From: Pseudomonadota bacterium
GTDB taxonomy: Bacteria; Pseudomonadota; Gammaproteobacteria; Steroidobacterales; Steroidobacteraceae
Assembly (NCBI GenBank): GCA_021792815.1
Contig: JAJYTX010000168.1
Span: forward strand, 1-6,505
Length of the DNA stretch: 6,505 nt
Direction of reading: 5' to 3'
A program made the translations under genes and the position numbers. This document shows, piece after piece, positions 1 through 6,024 of the stretch (the first letter of the stretch is position 1; each line of letters begins with the position of its first letter). The notes below the pieces were generated by a model. That model made no database searches. It was given only the letters and a program-made list of their open reading frames with translations, and was not told the DNA's origin.

Positions 1-1341
1 CTCACCGACCGCGTGACAGACGTCATCGGCGATCTGCCGCGCCTTGTCGAGCGGACAGCCGATGAGCAGCATGCCGAATTCGTCGCCCCCCAGGCGGGCC
101 ACGGTGTCACTGTCGCGTACCGCATCGCGCAGCACCTTGGCGACCTGCCGCAGCACGCCATCGCCGGCGAGGTGACCACTGGTGTCGTTGACGACCTTGA
201 AGCGATCGAGATCGAGGCAACACAGCACGTGCTGGCTGTCGCCGCGCTGTCCACTGTCGGTCGCCTCCTGCAGTCGCCGCTCGAATTCGTGGCGGTTGAC
301 GAGGCCGGTGAGCGCGTCGTGGGTCGCCTGATAGGACATCTGGCGGGCGAGCCCCCGCAGCTCCGACACATCGTGCAGCAGCACGAGCGCGCCGCTGAGG
401 CGACCAGCGGCATCGCGCACCGGGGAAGCCGACAGCTCGATCGAGCGCTCGCTGCCGTCGGCACGCGAGACCAGCAGCGCACGCCGCCCCAGACTCACCG
501 CGACGCCGCTCGTGAGCGTCTGACGCACCGGCTCGGCGAGCAGCCGCCTGTCGGTCTCCTCGACCACACGCACGATCTCATCGAGCCCCTTGCCGAGGGC
601 CTGCGAGGCGGGGGTCGCCGCCAGGCGCTCGGCCGAGGTGTTCAGGTAGGTGATGGCGCCCGAGGCATCGGTGACGATGACGGCCTCCGCCAGCAGATCC
701 AGCGCCGAGAAGTGCTGCGGCCGAGCAGCGCCGCCGGCGTCCTGTGATTCCAGGCTCTGCGACCCGAGGATCTCCGCCCCCGTCATCAGCAGTGCGCGGC
801 CGCCCTGGTATTCGATCGGTTCCGAGGAGATCTCGAGCCGGCACACCCCCTCGCCGGCCGGCACGTCCACTTCGTAGCGCTGCGCGGCCTGCTCGCCGAC
901 CAGGTGGCGGCGGGTGCTCTCGCGCACCAGATCCGCGTACTCGGGCGTCACCAGCTCGCACAGCGGCCGGCCCAGCAGATCCTCCCGGGCCCTGCCGAGC
1001 AGATCGGCGAACTGACGATTCGCATACAGGATGGCTTCCCGGTGCACCAGCACCACCTGGTGGATGCGCTCGCCCAGGGACGCGAACAGATCGGGTGCGC
1101 CGGCGCGATGCGCGTCCCTTGCCGGTTGCGACACCAATTGATTGACGGCCGAAACGAGCGCGGTGAATTCCGGACCGCCGTCGCCTTCGAGACGGCCGCC
1201 GCCGTCGCGGACGAGATGGCGTATCTGCCGTGACAGATGTTCGATGGAGCGCAGTTGCCGGCGCCTCAGCCGGTACATCCAAATCAATGCAGATCCAGCC
1301 GCGGCGAGCACGACCAGAACGCTTACAGGCCCGATCGACAT
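1..1341 (-). CDS. Membrane-anchored PAS-PAS-GGDEF diguanylate cyclase-type protein, C-terminus cut by window edge
   Basis: This gene makes or senses cyclic-di-GMP at the inner membrane; 447 codons are visible and the frame is open to base 1. Residues about 3-23 form one hydrophobic N-terminal segment. It is followed by a basic, HAMP-like helical linker (about 24-72) ending in PEFTALVSAVNQLV. Two PAS-like sensor domains follow, at about 90-190 and 212-325. The GGDEF domain begins near residue 337 with DALTGLVNR (342-350) and LDLDRFKVVND (376-386), and has an intact GGDEF at 418-422 (bases 76-90). An RxxD inhibitory site (RDSD, 409-412) lies exactly five residues before it. Catalytic and product-inhibition residues therefore look functional. 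The DLDRFKVVND subtype is often followed by an EAL phosphodiesterase domain, which would lie beyond the left edge (inference). The ATG at 1341 was chosen because GAGGGAAG lies just upstream. It is divergent from the pcm-like gene. The sensed ligand is unknown. Confidence 0.93.
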   Translation of the reverse strand, partial: MSIGPVSVLVVLAAAGSALIWMYRLRRRQLRSIEHLSRQIRHLVRDGGGRLEGDGGPEFTALVSAVNQLVSQPARDAHRAGAPDLFASLGERIHQVVLVHREAILYANRQFADLLGRAREDLLGRPLCELVTPEYADLVRESTRRHLVGEQAAQRYEVDVPAGEGVCRLEISSEPIEYQGGRALLMTGAEILGSQSLESQDAGGAARPQHFSALDLLAEAVIVTDASGAITYLNTSAERLAATPASQALGKGLDEIVRVVEETDRRLLAEPVRQTLTSGVAVSLGRRALLVSRADGSERSIELSASPVRDAAGRLSGALVLLHDVSELRGLARQMSYQATHDALTGLVNRHEFERRLQEATDSGQRGDSQHVLCCLDLDRFKVVNDTSGHLAGDGVLRQVAKVLRDAVRDSDTVARLGGDEFGMLLIGCPLDKARQIADDVCHAVGE

Positions 1342-1345
1342 TCAG

Positions 1346-1353
1346 CTTCCCTC
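1346..1353 (-). promoter_or_regulatory. Ribosome binding site of the GGDEF gene
   Basis: The minus strand reads GAGGGAAG here, with the GAGG core 8 nt before the ATG at 1339-1341. This purine run supports the chosen start of the GGDEF protein and places its transmembrane segment right at the N-terminus. Confidence 0.65.
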
Positions 1354-1357
1354 GCGC

Positions 1358-1378
1358 GGCAGCATCCGCTTTGCTGCC
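1358..1378 (-). promoter_or_regulatory. Possible leader hairpin just upstream of the GGDEF gene's ribosome binding site
   Basis: GGCAGCA (1358-1364) and TGCTGCC (1372-1378) form a perfect 7-bp inverted repeat around a 7-nt loop. In the minus-strand transcript the hairpin would end 4 nt before the Shine-Dalgarno sequence. No T-run follows on either strand, so it is not an intrinsic terminator. A role in translation or as a protein site is inference only. Confidence 0.3.
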
Positions 1379-1384
1379 ACGGCC

Positions 1385-1423
1385 CCTATAGGAATATTCC
1401 CTACCCAGGAACGCGAATGTTCC
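1385..1423. promoter_or_regulatory. Stacked short palindromes, candidate operator in the divergent intergenic region
   Basis: CCTATAGG (1385-1392) is a perfect 8-bp palindrome that overlaps the perfect 10-bp palindrome GGAATATTCC (1391-1400). A third inverted repeat, GGAAC-N6-GTTCC, follows at 1408-1423. The sequences GAATATTCC (1392-1400) and GAATGTTCC (1415-1423) are direct repeats differing at one base and offset by 23 bp, about two helical turns. The cluster lies between two divergent genes, where a regulator could act on either. No regulator family is assigned. Confidence 0.35.
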
Positions 1424-1512
1424 GAGCATATCTCAAGCCCCGCCGCGTTCTAGCCCTATTTCACCATATCTCATCGCAAATCAGCTTGGCAGGAGCGCCG
1501 AAAACCCGTAAT

Positions 1513-1551
1513 TTCACCCCGCCCGGCCCCACGGGGATGCAATCGGGTGAA
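1513..1551 (+). repeat. Inverted repeat in the leader of the pcm-like gene
   Basis: TTCACCC (1513-1519) is complementary to GGGTGAA (1545-1551), with a 25-nt loop that itself contains a short C-run/G-run complement near 1527-1536. The right arm ends 1 nt before the GGGAG ribosome binding site, so folding could influence access to it. A 7-bp stem with a long loop may be chance. Confidence 0.2.
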
Positions 1552-1552
1552 T

Positions 1553-1557
1553 GGGAG
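1553..1557 (+). promoter_or_regulatory. Ribosome binding site that decides the pcm-like start
   Basis: GGGAG lies 9 nt before the ATG at 1567. It favours this start over in-frame ATGs at 1537 and 1237. The protein from 1567 begins directly with the family's N-terminal helix (QMIEHQVRAWNVLDERVL). Confidence 0.55.
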
Positions 1558-1566
1558 CTCCTTTCG

Positions 1567-2214
1567 ATGCAGGCCGATGCCCACGAGCAGATGATCGAGC
1601 ACCAGGTGCGTGCCTGGAACGTGCTGGACGAGCGCGTCCTCGACACGCTGCGCAAAGTGCCGCGTGAACCCTTCGTACCGCCGCAGTATCGTTTTCTCGC
1701 ACATGCCGACATGGAGGTGCCCCTGCCCGGCGGCAGGCACATGCTGCGGCCCAGCCTGGTTGGACGGCTGCTGCAGGCCCTGGAGCTGAACGGCACGGAG
1801 CGGGTGTTCGAAATCGGCACCGGCTCGGGGTTCGTGACGGCCTGTCTGCGGGCCGCGGCCGCCGCCGTGCACTCGATCGAGATCCTGCCGGAACTGGCCG
1901 ACATGGCCCGCCGGAACATCGCGGCGCAGGGCTTGCGTGACGTCGAGATTCTCAGCGGCGATGCCCTGCAGTACGAGCCGCGGGAGCGCTTCGAGGCGAT
2001 CGCCGTGACCGCCTCCCTGCCGGTTTATGATCAGCGCTTCCAGAAGCAGCTCGTCGTCGGCGGACGGCTGTTCGTGGTGGTCGGTGAAGCCCCCGTCATG
2101 GAGGCGCGGCTGGTCCGGCGCCTGTCGGAAGATGACTGGTCGGTTGAGAGCCTGTTCGAAACGGTGATCGATCCTCTCGTCGAAGCCACGCAGCCCGCAC
2201 GATTCGCTTTCTAG
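1567..2214 (+). CDS. Protein-L-isoaspartate O-methyltransferase-like protein (PCMT family, divergent substrate loop)
   Basis: This is a predicted cytoplasmic SAM-dependent methyltransferase of 215 aa, close to the 208 aa of E. coli Pcm. The N-terminal helix and VPREPFVPPQYRF match the family. Motif I, VFEIGTGSGF (80-89), binds SAM and is followed by the acidic strand end SIEILPEL. IAVTASLP and GGRLFVVVGE match the later Rossmann strands. The odd point is residues 58-62, HMLRP, where canonical Pcm has TISQP. The conserved Ser (Ser59 in E. coli, by eye alignment from memory) is Leu60 here. Repair of isoaspartyl residues is therefore doubtful, and the real substrate may differ. The protein ends in ARFAF. 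It lies 36 nt before the chosen tolC start and is probably co-transcribed with it; this type of gene commonly sits upstream of tolC in gammaproteobacteria (recalled). A canonical pcm probably lies elsewhere in the genome (inference). Confidence 0.88.
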   Translation: MQADAHEQMIEHQVRAWNVLDERVLDTLRKVPREPFVPPQYRFLAHADMEVPLPGGRHMLRPSLVGRLLQALELNGTERVFEIGTGSGFVTACLRAAAAAVHSIEILPELADMARRNIAAQGLRDVEILSGDALQYEPRERFEAIAVTASLPVYDQRFQKQLVVGGRLFVVVGEAPVMEARLVRRLSEDDWSVESLFETVIDPLVEATQPARFAF

Positions 2215-2237
2215 GCTCAGATGCTTGATCGCCACGC

Positions 2238-2243
2238 GGAAGG
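2238..2243 (+). promoter_or_regulatory. Ribosome binding site that favours the tolC start at 2251
   Basis: GGAAGG lies 7 nt before the ATG at 2251. The other in-frame ATGs, at 2221 and 2326, have much weaker upstream purine runs, so 2251 is preferred on this signal alone. Confidence 0.45.
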
Positions 2244-2250
2244 CCACCGG

Positions 2251-3777
2251 ATGACGCGCGCCACGCACGGCTCCGCCCGCACTCTCGTGCGGCGCGGGGT
2301 GCTCCCGTGGGTCTGCCTGCGCAGCATGCCCGGGCAAGTGCTGCGGGTACTGGCGTGCGCCGGCCTCGCGCTCGGGCTGTCGGGCGCGGCGTGGGCAACC
2401 GACCTGCTCGGCGTGTACCGGGATGCCCTGGCTCACGACCCGACGTTCCAGCAGGCCTACGCCAACTACATGGCCGCCCGCGAAGCTCGCCCGGAGGCTT
2501 TTGCGGCCCTGCTGCCGCAGATCACCGGCACCGTCGGCAAGACCTGGAGTCACAGCGCCGGATCCAACGGCAACATCAGTTCGTCGCCGACCAGTGGCCT
2601 GTATGCGTTCCGCCTGCCCTTCTCGGACAATACCAGTGCCAGGCAGTGGAGCCTCAATCTCAGCGCTCCTCTGTTCTCCTGGACGGACTGGATGAACCTC
2701 AAAGCCGCCGACAGCCTGGTGGCCCAGGCGCAGGCGACCTACCAGGCGGCCGCGCAGAACCTCATCCTGCGCACCGCCACCGCCTACTTCAACGTGCTTT
2801 CGGCAGTCGACACGCTGCGGGCGCAGGAGTCCTCCCTCAAGGCGTACACACTGCAGCTGCAGCAGGCCCAGGAGCAATTCCGGGTCGGACTCATCGCGAT
2901 CACCGCCGTCGAGCAGGCGCGCGCGGCGCGGGACACGGCGGCCGCCGCGGTGATCACCGCCAAGCAGTCCCTGGCCAATGCCCAGGACCAGCTGGAAGTG
3001 ATCACCGGCCGGCAGTACTCGACCCTCGCCGAGCCCGGACCCGACATGCCACTCGCCATGCCGCATCCGGCCAGCCAGGATCAGTGGGTACAGACCTCGC
3101 TGCGCCAGAACCTGACGCTCATCGCCAGCCGCCTGGCGGCGGATGCCGCCCAGGACAACGTGCGCGCCGCGTTCGGCAGCGACATTCCGACCATCAGCCT
3201 GGTGGCCAGCCGCTCCTACGCCAACGACGCCACGACCGAGAGCGTGTTCGGCCAGGTGTTCCGCGGCCTGGGCAGCGACACCAACGACCGGCAGATCGGC
3301 ATCGAGCTGTCCCTGCCGATCTTCAGCGGCGGCGGCGACACGGCGCGCATCCACCAGGCGCAATACCAATGGATTGCCGCCAAGGACGCGGTCGAGCAGG
3401 CTTCGCGCTCGACGGTGCAGCAGGCTCGCGATGCGTATCTGGGAGTCATCACCGGCATCGCCAACGTGCGGGCGCTGCGCCAGGCGCTGACCTCCAGCAA
3501 GACCGCTTTCAAGGCGACCGAGGCAGGCTACAAGGTCGGCACACAGACCGAGGTGGATGTCCTGACCTCCCTCAGCGCCCTGGTGCTGGCCAGCACCAAC
3601 TACGCGACCAGCCGCTATGGCTACATCAACAGCGTCATCCAGCTGCAGTATGCCGCCGGCACTCTGACCCGCAGCGCCGTGCAGGCGATCAACGGCTGGT
3701 TGAACACGCCGGTGCCGGTCTCGCCCGGGGAGATCACACCGGCCGGCATGACCCCGCCGTCGTCCGGGAACAGGTAG
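2251..3777 (+). CDS. tolC: TolC-family outer-membrane channel protein
   Basis: TolC forms the trimeric outer-membrane beta-barrel and periplasmic alpha-helical duct used by tripartite efflux pumps and type I secretion. From 2251 the protein is 508 aa. A signal peptide is clear: hydrophobic VLACAGLALGLSG, then likely cleavage after AAWA (residue 49), giving a mature start TDLLGVYRDAL as in TolC. Two OEP repeats follow, at about 55-250 and 275-480. Family landmarks include HDPTFQQAYANYMAAREA, GLIAITAVEQARAARD and VGTQTEVDVLTSLSALVLA. The tail is proline-rich. The mature part, about 459 aa, is close to E. coli TolC (471 aa). The ATG at 2326 would give a more typical 24-residue signal peptide and a 483-aa precursor, but it lacks a good ribosome binding site. 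The ATG at 2221 is also possible. The gene is probably co-transcribed with the pcm-like gene and converges on the DUF6165 gene with 3 nt between stops. Confidence 0.95.
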   Translation: MTRATHGSARTLVRRGVLPWVCLRSMPGQVLRVLACAGLALGLSGAAWATDLLGVYRDALAHDPTFQQAYANYMAAREARPEAFAALLPQITGTVGKTWSHSAGSNGNISSSPTSGLYAFRLPFSDNTSARQWSLNLSAPLFSWTDWMNLKAADSLVAQAQATYQAAAQNLILRTATAYFNVLSAVDTLRAQESSLKAYTLQLQQAQEQFRVGLIAITAVEQARAARDTAAAAVITAKQSLANAQDQLEVITGRQYSTLAEPGPDMPLAMPHPASQDQWVQTSLRQNLTLIASRLAADAAQDNVRAAFGSDIPTISLVASRSYANDATTESVFGQVFRGLGSDTNDRQIGIELSLPIFSGGGDTARIHQAQYQWIAAKDAVEQASRSTVQQARDAYLGVITGIANVRALRQALTSSKTAFKATEAGYKVGTQTEVDVLTSLSALVLASTNYATSRYGYINSVIQLQYAAGTLTRSAVQAINGWLNTPVPVSPGEITPAGMTPPSSGNR

Positions 3778-3780
3778 CCG

Positions 3781-4170
3781 CTAGCGATAGTCCCGGTAGG
3801 ATTTCTCCTCGAGCAGCCGCGATCCGAGCGCGAGGCTGATGCGCTTCTTGAGCGCCGCGCGCCGGTCGTTCTCGATGTACACCGAGCGGGCGAGCTCGAT
3901 GAACTCCTGGTCGAAGGTCCGTTGGCCCTCCTTCTCGCGGATCCGGTCCTCGATGTCCCACAAGCGCTCGTTGACCGTCTGCAATGCCCGCTCGTCGGCG
4001 GCCACATCGGTCTCACCGCGGGCTTCGTGCCAGGTGTTCTCGAGCAGCTCGAGCTCGAGCCGGACATTTGCGAGCTTGGCCTGATCGGCGATGCGCGCAG
4101 ACTTGATCCTGAGGATGGTGATCTTGTCGAGCAGTTCGCCGGGGGAGATTGGCACCAGGATGTCTTTCAT
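3781..4170 (-). CDS. Small DUF6165-type protein, coupled to the heptosyltransferase
   Basis: This gene encodes 129 aa of unknown function. The N-terminus, MKDILVPISPGELLDKITIL, matches the start I remember for DUF6165 proteins, which often sit among LPS or glycan genes; the assignment is from memory. The rest is charged and probably helical, with leucine-spaced stretches (KLANVRLELELLENTW, ERLWDIEDRIREKEG) that suggest a helical hairpin or coiled coil. There is no signal peptide or membrane segment, so it is probably cytoplasmic. The start at 4170 overlaps the heptosyltransferase stop as ATGA (4167-4170), and no clear ribosome binding site precedes it, so translational coupling is likely. An upstream extension in this frame would only re-read the heptosyltransferase gene. 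An accessory role for the glycosyltransferase or inner-core assembly is inference from context. Confidence 0.85.
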   Translation of the reverse strand: MKDILVPISPGELLDKITILRIKSARIADQAKLANVRLELELLENTWHEARGETDVAADERALQTVNERLWDIEDRIREKEGQRTFDQEFIELARSVYIENDRRAALKKRISLALGSRLLEEKSYRDYR

Positions 4171-5228
4171 ACCCGGTATGCTAACAATTCGTCGAGCCTG
4201 CCGGTCACATCGGCGGGACCGATCAGGTCCATGACGCCGGGTTCCTCGATCTTCTCGTTCCAGGGCAGCTGACCGGGCTCGCAGCGACGGAAGCGACGGG
4301 CCGCAGCCGGATAGGCGTTCACGCACCACTGGCGCGACAGGTACGGTCCGCTGCGCTCGGGATTGGTCGCCGCATACAGGCCGATGACCGGGGTTGCCAC
4401 CATGGTCGCCATGTGGGCCGGTCCCGAATCCGGACTGAGCAGCACCGTGGCCCGCTGCAGCAGCGCCAGCATCTGCGGCAGCGTGTCACGCCCGATCTGG
4501 TTGAGGAGTGGCACGGCCGCCGCGCGCGCAATCTCCGCGCCCATCCGCTTCTCCGGCTGCGTCGGTCCGCCCGCCAGGATCACCCGCATCCCATGCCGGC
4601 GCACGGCATGATCGGCCACCTGCGCGTAGCCGCGCGCACTCCAGTTGCGCAGCGCATGGCTCGAGCAGGGGCTGATGACGAGCGTCCGCTGCCCCTCGGG
4701 AATCAGCCGCTCGGCGTAGGCGAGCGCCTCGGCAGGCAAAGGAACGTCCCAACGCAGCACCCGCTCCCGGATGCCCAACGCCGCCGTGAAGCCGAAAAAA
4801 CTATCGAGCACGTGTTCGCCCGACCGGGGGGCGATCCTCGCGTTGGTGAACACCCACTGCAGCTCGCGCGCCCGCGGTCGGTCGAATCCCAGGCGGGTGT
4901 CGGCCCGCACTGCGCGCGAGAGGAGACTCGCCCGCAGTGACAGCTGCATGTGCAGCAGGACGTCGAAATGGCGACCGCCGAGGCGCTCGCGCAGCGCACG
5001 ACCGGCCTGCAGCCCGGCCCGCTTGTCCACGGTGATAAACTCCACCCCATCGATGAGCTCCATCAAGCGCGCCTCGGCCTTGCCGATGATCCAAGTCAGC
5101 TGCGTCTGCGGCCACACGTGCTGCAGCGTGCGCACGACCGGCACCACGTGGCAGGTGTCTCCGAGTGCCGAGAGTCTGAGGATGCAAACGCTGCGCGGCG
5201 GTCGGTCTGGGGGCAACATCCGGGACAT
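4167..5228 (-). CDS. opsX: GT9-family LPS heptosyltransferase, OpsX-like (heptosyltransferase I type)
   Basis: This enzyme is predicted to transfer heptose from ADP-heptose to the Kdo of the growing LPS inner core, on the cytoplasmic face of the inner membrane. The 353-aa protein has the two Rossmann lobes of glycosyltransferase family 9. The N-lobe has SVCILRLSALGDTCHVVPV, with Asp24 at the position of the catalytic Asp of WaaC. The C-lobe has ISPCSSHALRNW (Cys188) and the donor-binding LLSPDSGPAHMA (Asp267). The ILRLSALGD start, the CSS...NW motif, SPDSGPAH with PVIGLYAATNP, and the late ELPW-like segment QLPWNEKI resemble Haemophilus OpsX as I recall it, more than enterobacterial WaaC. OpsX acts on phosphorylated Kdo, which fits the neighbouring kdkA. 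No ribosome binding site is visible before the ATG at 5228 or the alternative at 5219. It is divergent from kdkA across 21 nt. Confidence 0.92.
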   Translation of the reverse strand: MSRMLPPDRPPRSVCILRLSALGDTCHVVPVVRTLQHVWPQTQLTWIIGKAEARLMELIDGVEFITVDKRAGLQAGRALRERLGGRHFDVLLHMQLSLRASLLSRAVRADTRLGFDRPRARELQWVFTNARIAPRSGEHVLDSFFGFTAALGIRERVLRWDVPLPAEALAYAERLIPEGQRTLVISPCSSHALRNWSARGYAQVADHAVRRHGMRVILAGGPTQPEKRMGAEIARAAAVPLLNQIGRDTLPQMLALLQRATVLLSPDSGPAHMATMVATPVIGLYAATNPERSGPYLSRQWCVNAYPAAARRFRRCEPGQLPWNEKIEEPGVMDLIGPADVTGRLDELLAYRV

Positions 5229-5234
5229 CGAAGC

Positions 5235-5240
5235 GGAGGG
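5235..5240 (+). promoter_or_regulatory. Strong ribosome binding site that sets a GTG start for kdkA
   Basis: GGAGGG lies 9 nt before the GTG at 5250-5252. It is the best Shine-Dalgarno match in the window and sits inside the 21-nt gap between the divergent start codons. The next in-frame ATG, at 5310, has only a G-run 4 nt upstream. Confidence 0.6.
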
Positions 5241-5249
5241 TACCGGCCG

Positions 5250-6020
5250 GTGAACGGAAGCTGGCCGCTCGGGTCCGCGGTCAAGCGCCTGGTCTGTGCT
5301 GGGGGCGCCATGCTATACAACGCCGCGCTCGCCCGCAATTTCAGCCCCTGCTGGTTCGAGCCGGAGTTCTGGGCGGGGCGCGATGCGCTCACCGGCACGG
5401 CGCGTGGTCGCGGCACGACGCATTACGTGCGCACCGCCGGGCAGGACCTGGTCCTGCGGCATTACCGGCGCGGTGGACTCGCGGCCCGCATCCTGGCGGA
5501 CCGGTACCTGTGGCGCGCGGAGGACCAGACCCGCCCCTTCGCGGAGTGGGCACTCACTCATCGGCTGCATCTGGCGGGACTGCCGGTGCCGGTGCCGGTG
5601 GCCGCCCGCTATGTCCGCCAGGGTCGTGTCTACCGCGGCGACATCATCACCGGGCGGCTCGCGTCGGCAGGGTCTCTGACGGAAGCACTGCACGCCGGCC
5701 CGCTGCCGCTGCTCACCTGGATCTCGATCGGCCGCTGCATCCGCCGGTTCCACGATCTGGGCGTGTGTCATGCCGATCTCAATGCGCACAACGTGCTGCT
5801 CGGCGAGCACGGCGTGTACCTGGTGGACTTCGACCGGTGCCGGTTGCGCCCCGAGGGACTGTGGCGCGACGGTAATCTGGTCCGCCTGCGCCGCTCGCTG
5901 GAAAAGATCGCCTACAGCCTGCCGGCCGAGCGATTCACCGATGCCGACTGGCATGCGCTGCTCGGCGGCTACCGGCAACTTCCACTGCAGCCGCCCGATC
6001 CGGCTGTACCGCGCGCCTGA
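5250..6020 (+). CDS. kdkA: 3-deoxy-D-manno-octulosonic acid (Kdo) kinase
   Basis: KdkA phosphorylates the Kdo residue of Kdo-lipid A using ATP, at the inner membrane's cytoplasmic side. The GTG start gives 256 aa, near the family's usual 230-250. Family features in order are WFEPEFW, ARGRGTTHYV (glycine-rich loop region), LVLRHYRRGG (candidate ATP-site lysine region, with Arg in a kinase-like fold), AGLPVPVPVAARY, the catalytic loop HADLNAHN (174-181, Asp176) and the metal-binding DFD (193-195). The GTG at 5250 is preferred over the ATG at 5310 because of GGAGGG upstream and because VKRLVCAGGAMLYN looks like the strand that precedes the conserved region in relatives. It is followed 4 nt later by waaA, so the two form an operon. 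A hexamer TGCCGG repeated three times (5581-5598) encodes part of the conserved PVPVPV. Confidence 0.93.
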   Translation: MNGSWPLGSAVKRLVCAGGAMLYNAALARNFSPCWFEPEFWAGRDALTGTARGRGTTHYVRTAGQDLVLRHYRRGGLAARILADRYLWRAEDQTRPFAEWALTHRLHLAGLPVPVPVAARYVRQGRVYRGDIITGRLASAGSLTEALHAGPLPLLTWISIGRCIRRFHDLGVCHADLNAHNVLLGEHGVYLVDFDRCRLRPEGLWRDGNLVRLRRSLEKIAYSLPAERFTDADWHALLGGYRQLPLQPPDPAVPRA

Positions 6021-6024
6021 CCCC

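Larger units (their letters stand above)
1342..1566. other. Divergent intergenic region between the GGDEF gene and the pcm-like/tolC operon
   Basis: This 225-bp gap must hold promoters for both flanking transcription units. It is visibly richer in A and T than the flanking genes, especially at about 1387-1520. I see the palindrome cluster (1385-1423), a leader hairpin on the GGDEF side (1358-1378) and a weaker inverted repeat on the pcm side (1513-1551). No convincing sigma-70 -35/-10 pair could be set on either strand. Long open frames cross this region, but nothing in it resembles a protein. Confidence 0.6.

Noticed and set aside
13..747. A 244-aa plus-strand open frame.
   Set aside because: It is the antisense shadow of the PAS-PAS-GGDEF coding region, whose motifs read cleanly on the minus strand.
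578..1429. A 283-aa minus-strand open frame overlapping the GGDEF gene.
   Set aside because: It is an out-of-frame shadow made largely of Arg, Gly and Ala, while the true frame shows PAS and GGDEF motifs.
2347..2358. A VLAC sequence in the TolC signal peptide, considered as a lipobox.
   Set aside because: It lies at the start of the hydrophobic core rather than after it, and a good signal peptidase I site (AAWA) follows.
1471..3369. A 632-aa open frame antisense to the pcm-like gene and tolC.
   Set aside because: It mirrors two well-recognised genes, has shadow-like composition (rich in Arg, Gly, Gln, His) and no recognisable domain. High GC lowers stop frequency in such frames.
4795..4800. 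A run of six A (T on the coding strand) in the heptosyltransferase gene, considered as a phase-variation tract.
   Set aside because: Six bases is short for contingency loci, and the run encodes ordinary Phe codons in an intact frame.
5313..5344. A possible minus-strand promoter (CTGAAA and TATAGC) for the heptosyltransferase inside kdkA.
   Set aside because: Both boxes match only about four of six bases and the 20-nt spacing is too long.
5581..5598. Three tandem copies of TGCCGG inside kdkA, a possible slippage or phase-variation tract.
   Set aside because: It encodes part of the conserved LPVPxP segment with normal length for the family. A 6-nt unit would not shift the frame.
5941..6024. 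In-frame ATG codons at 5941 and 5953 as waaA starts.
   Set aside because: They add residues unlike WaaA N-termini that overlap conserved kdkA coding. GTG at 6025 starts just before the membrane anchor.
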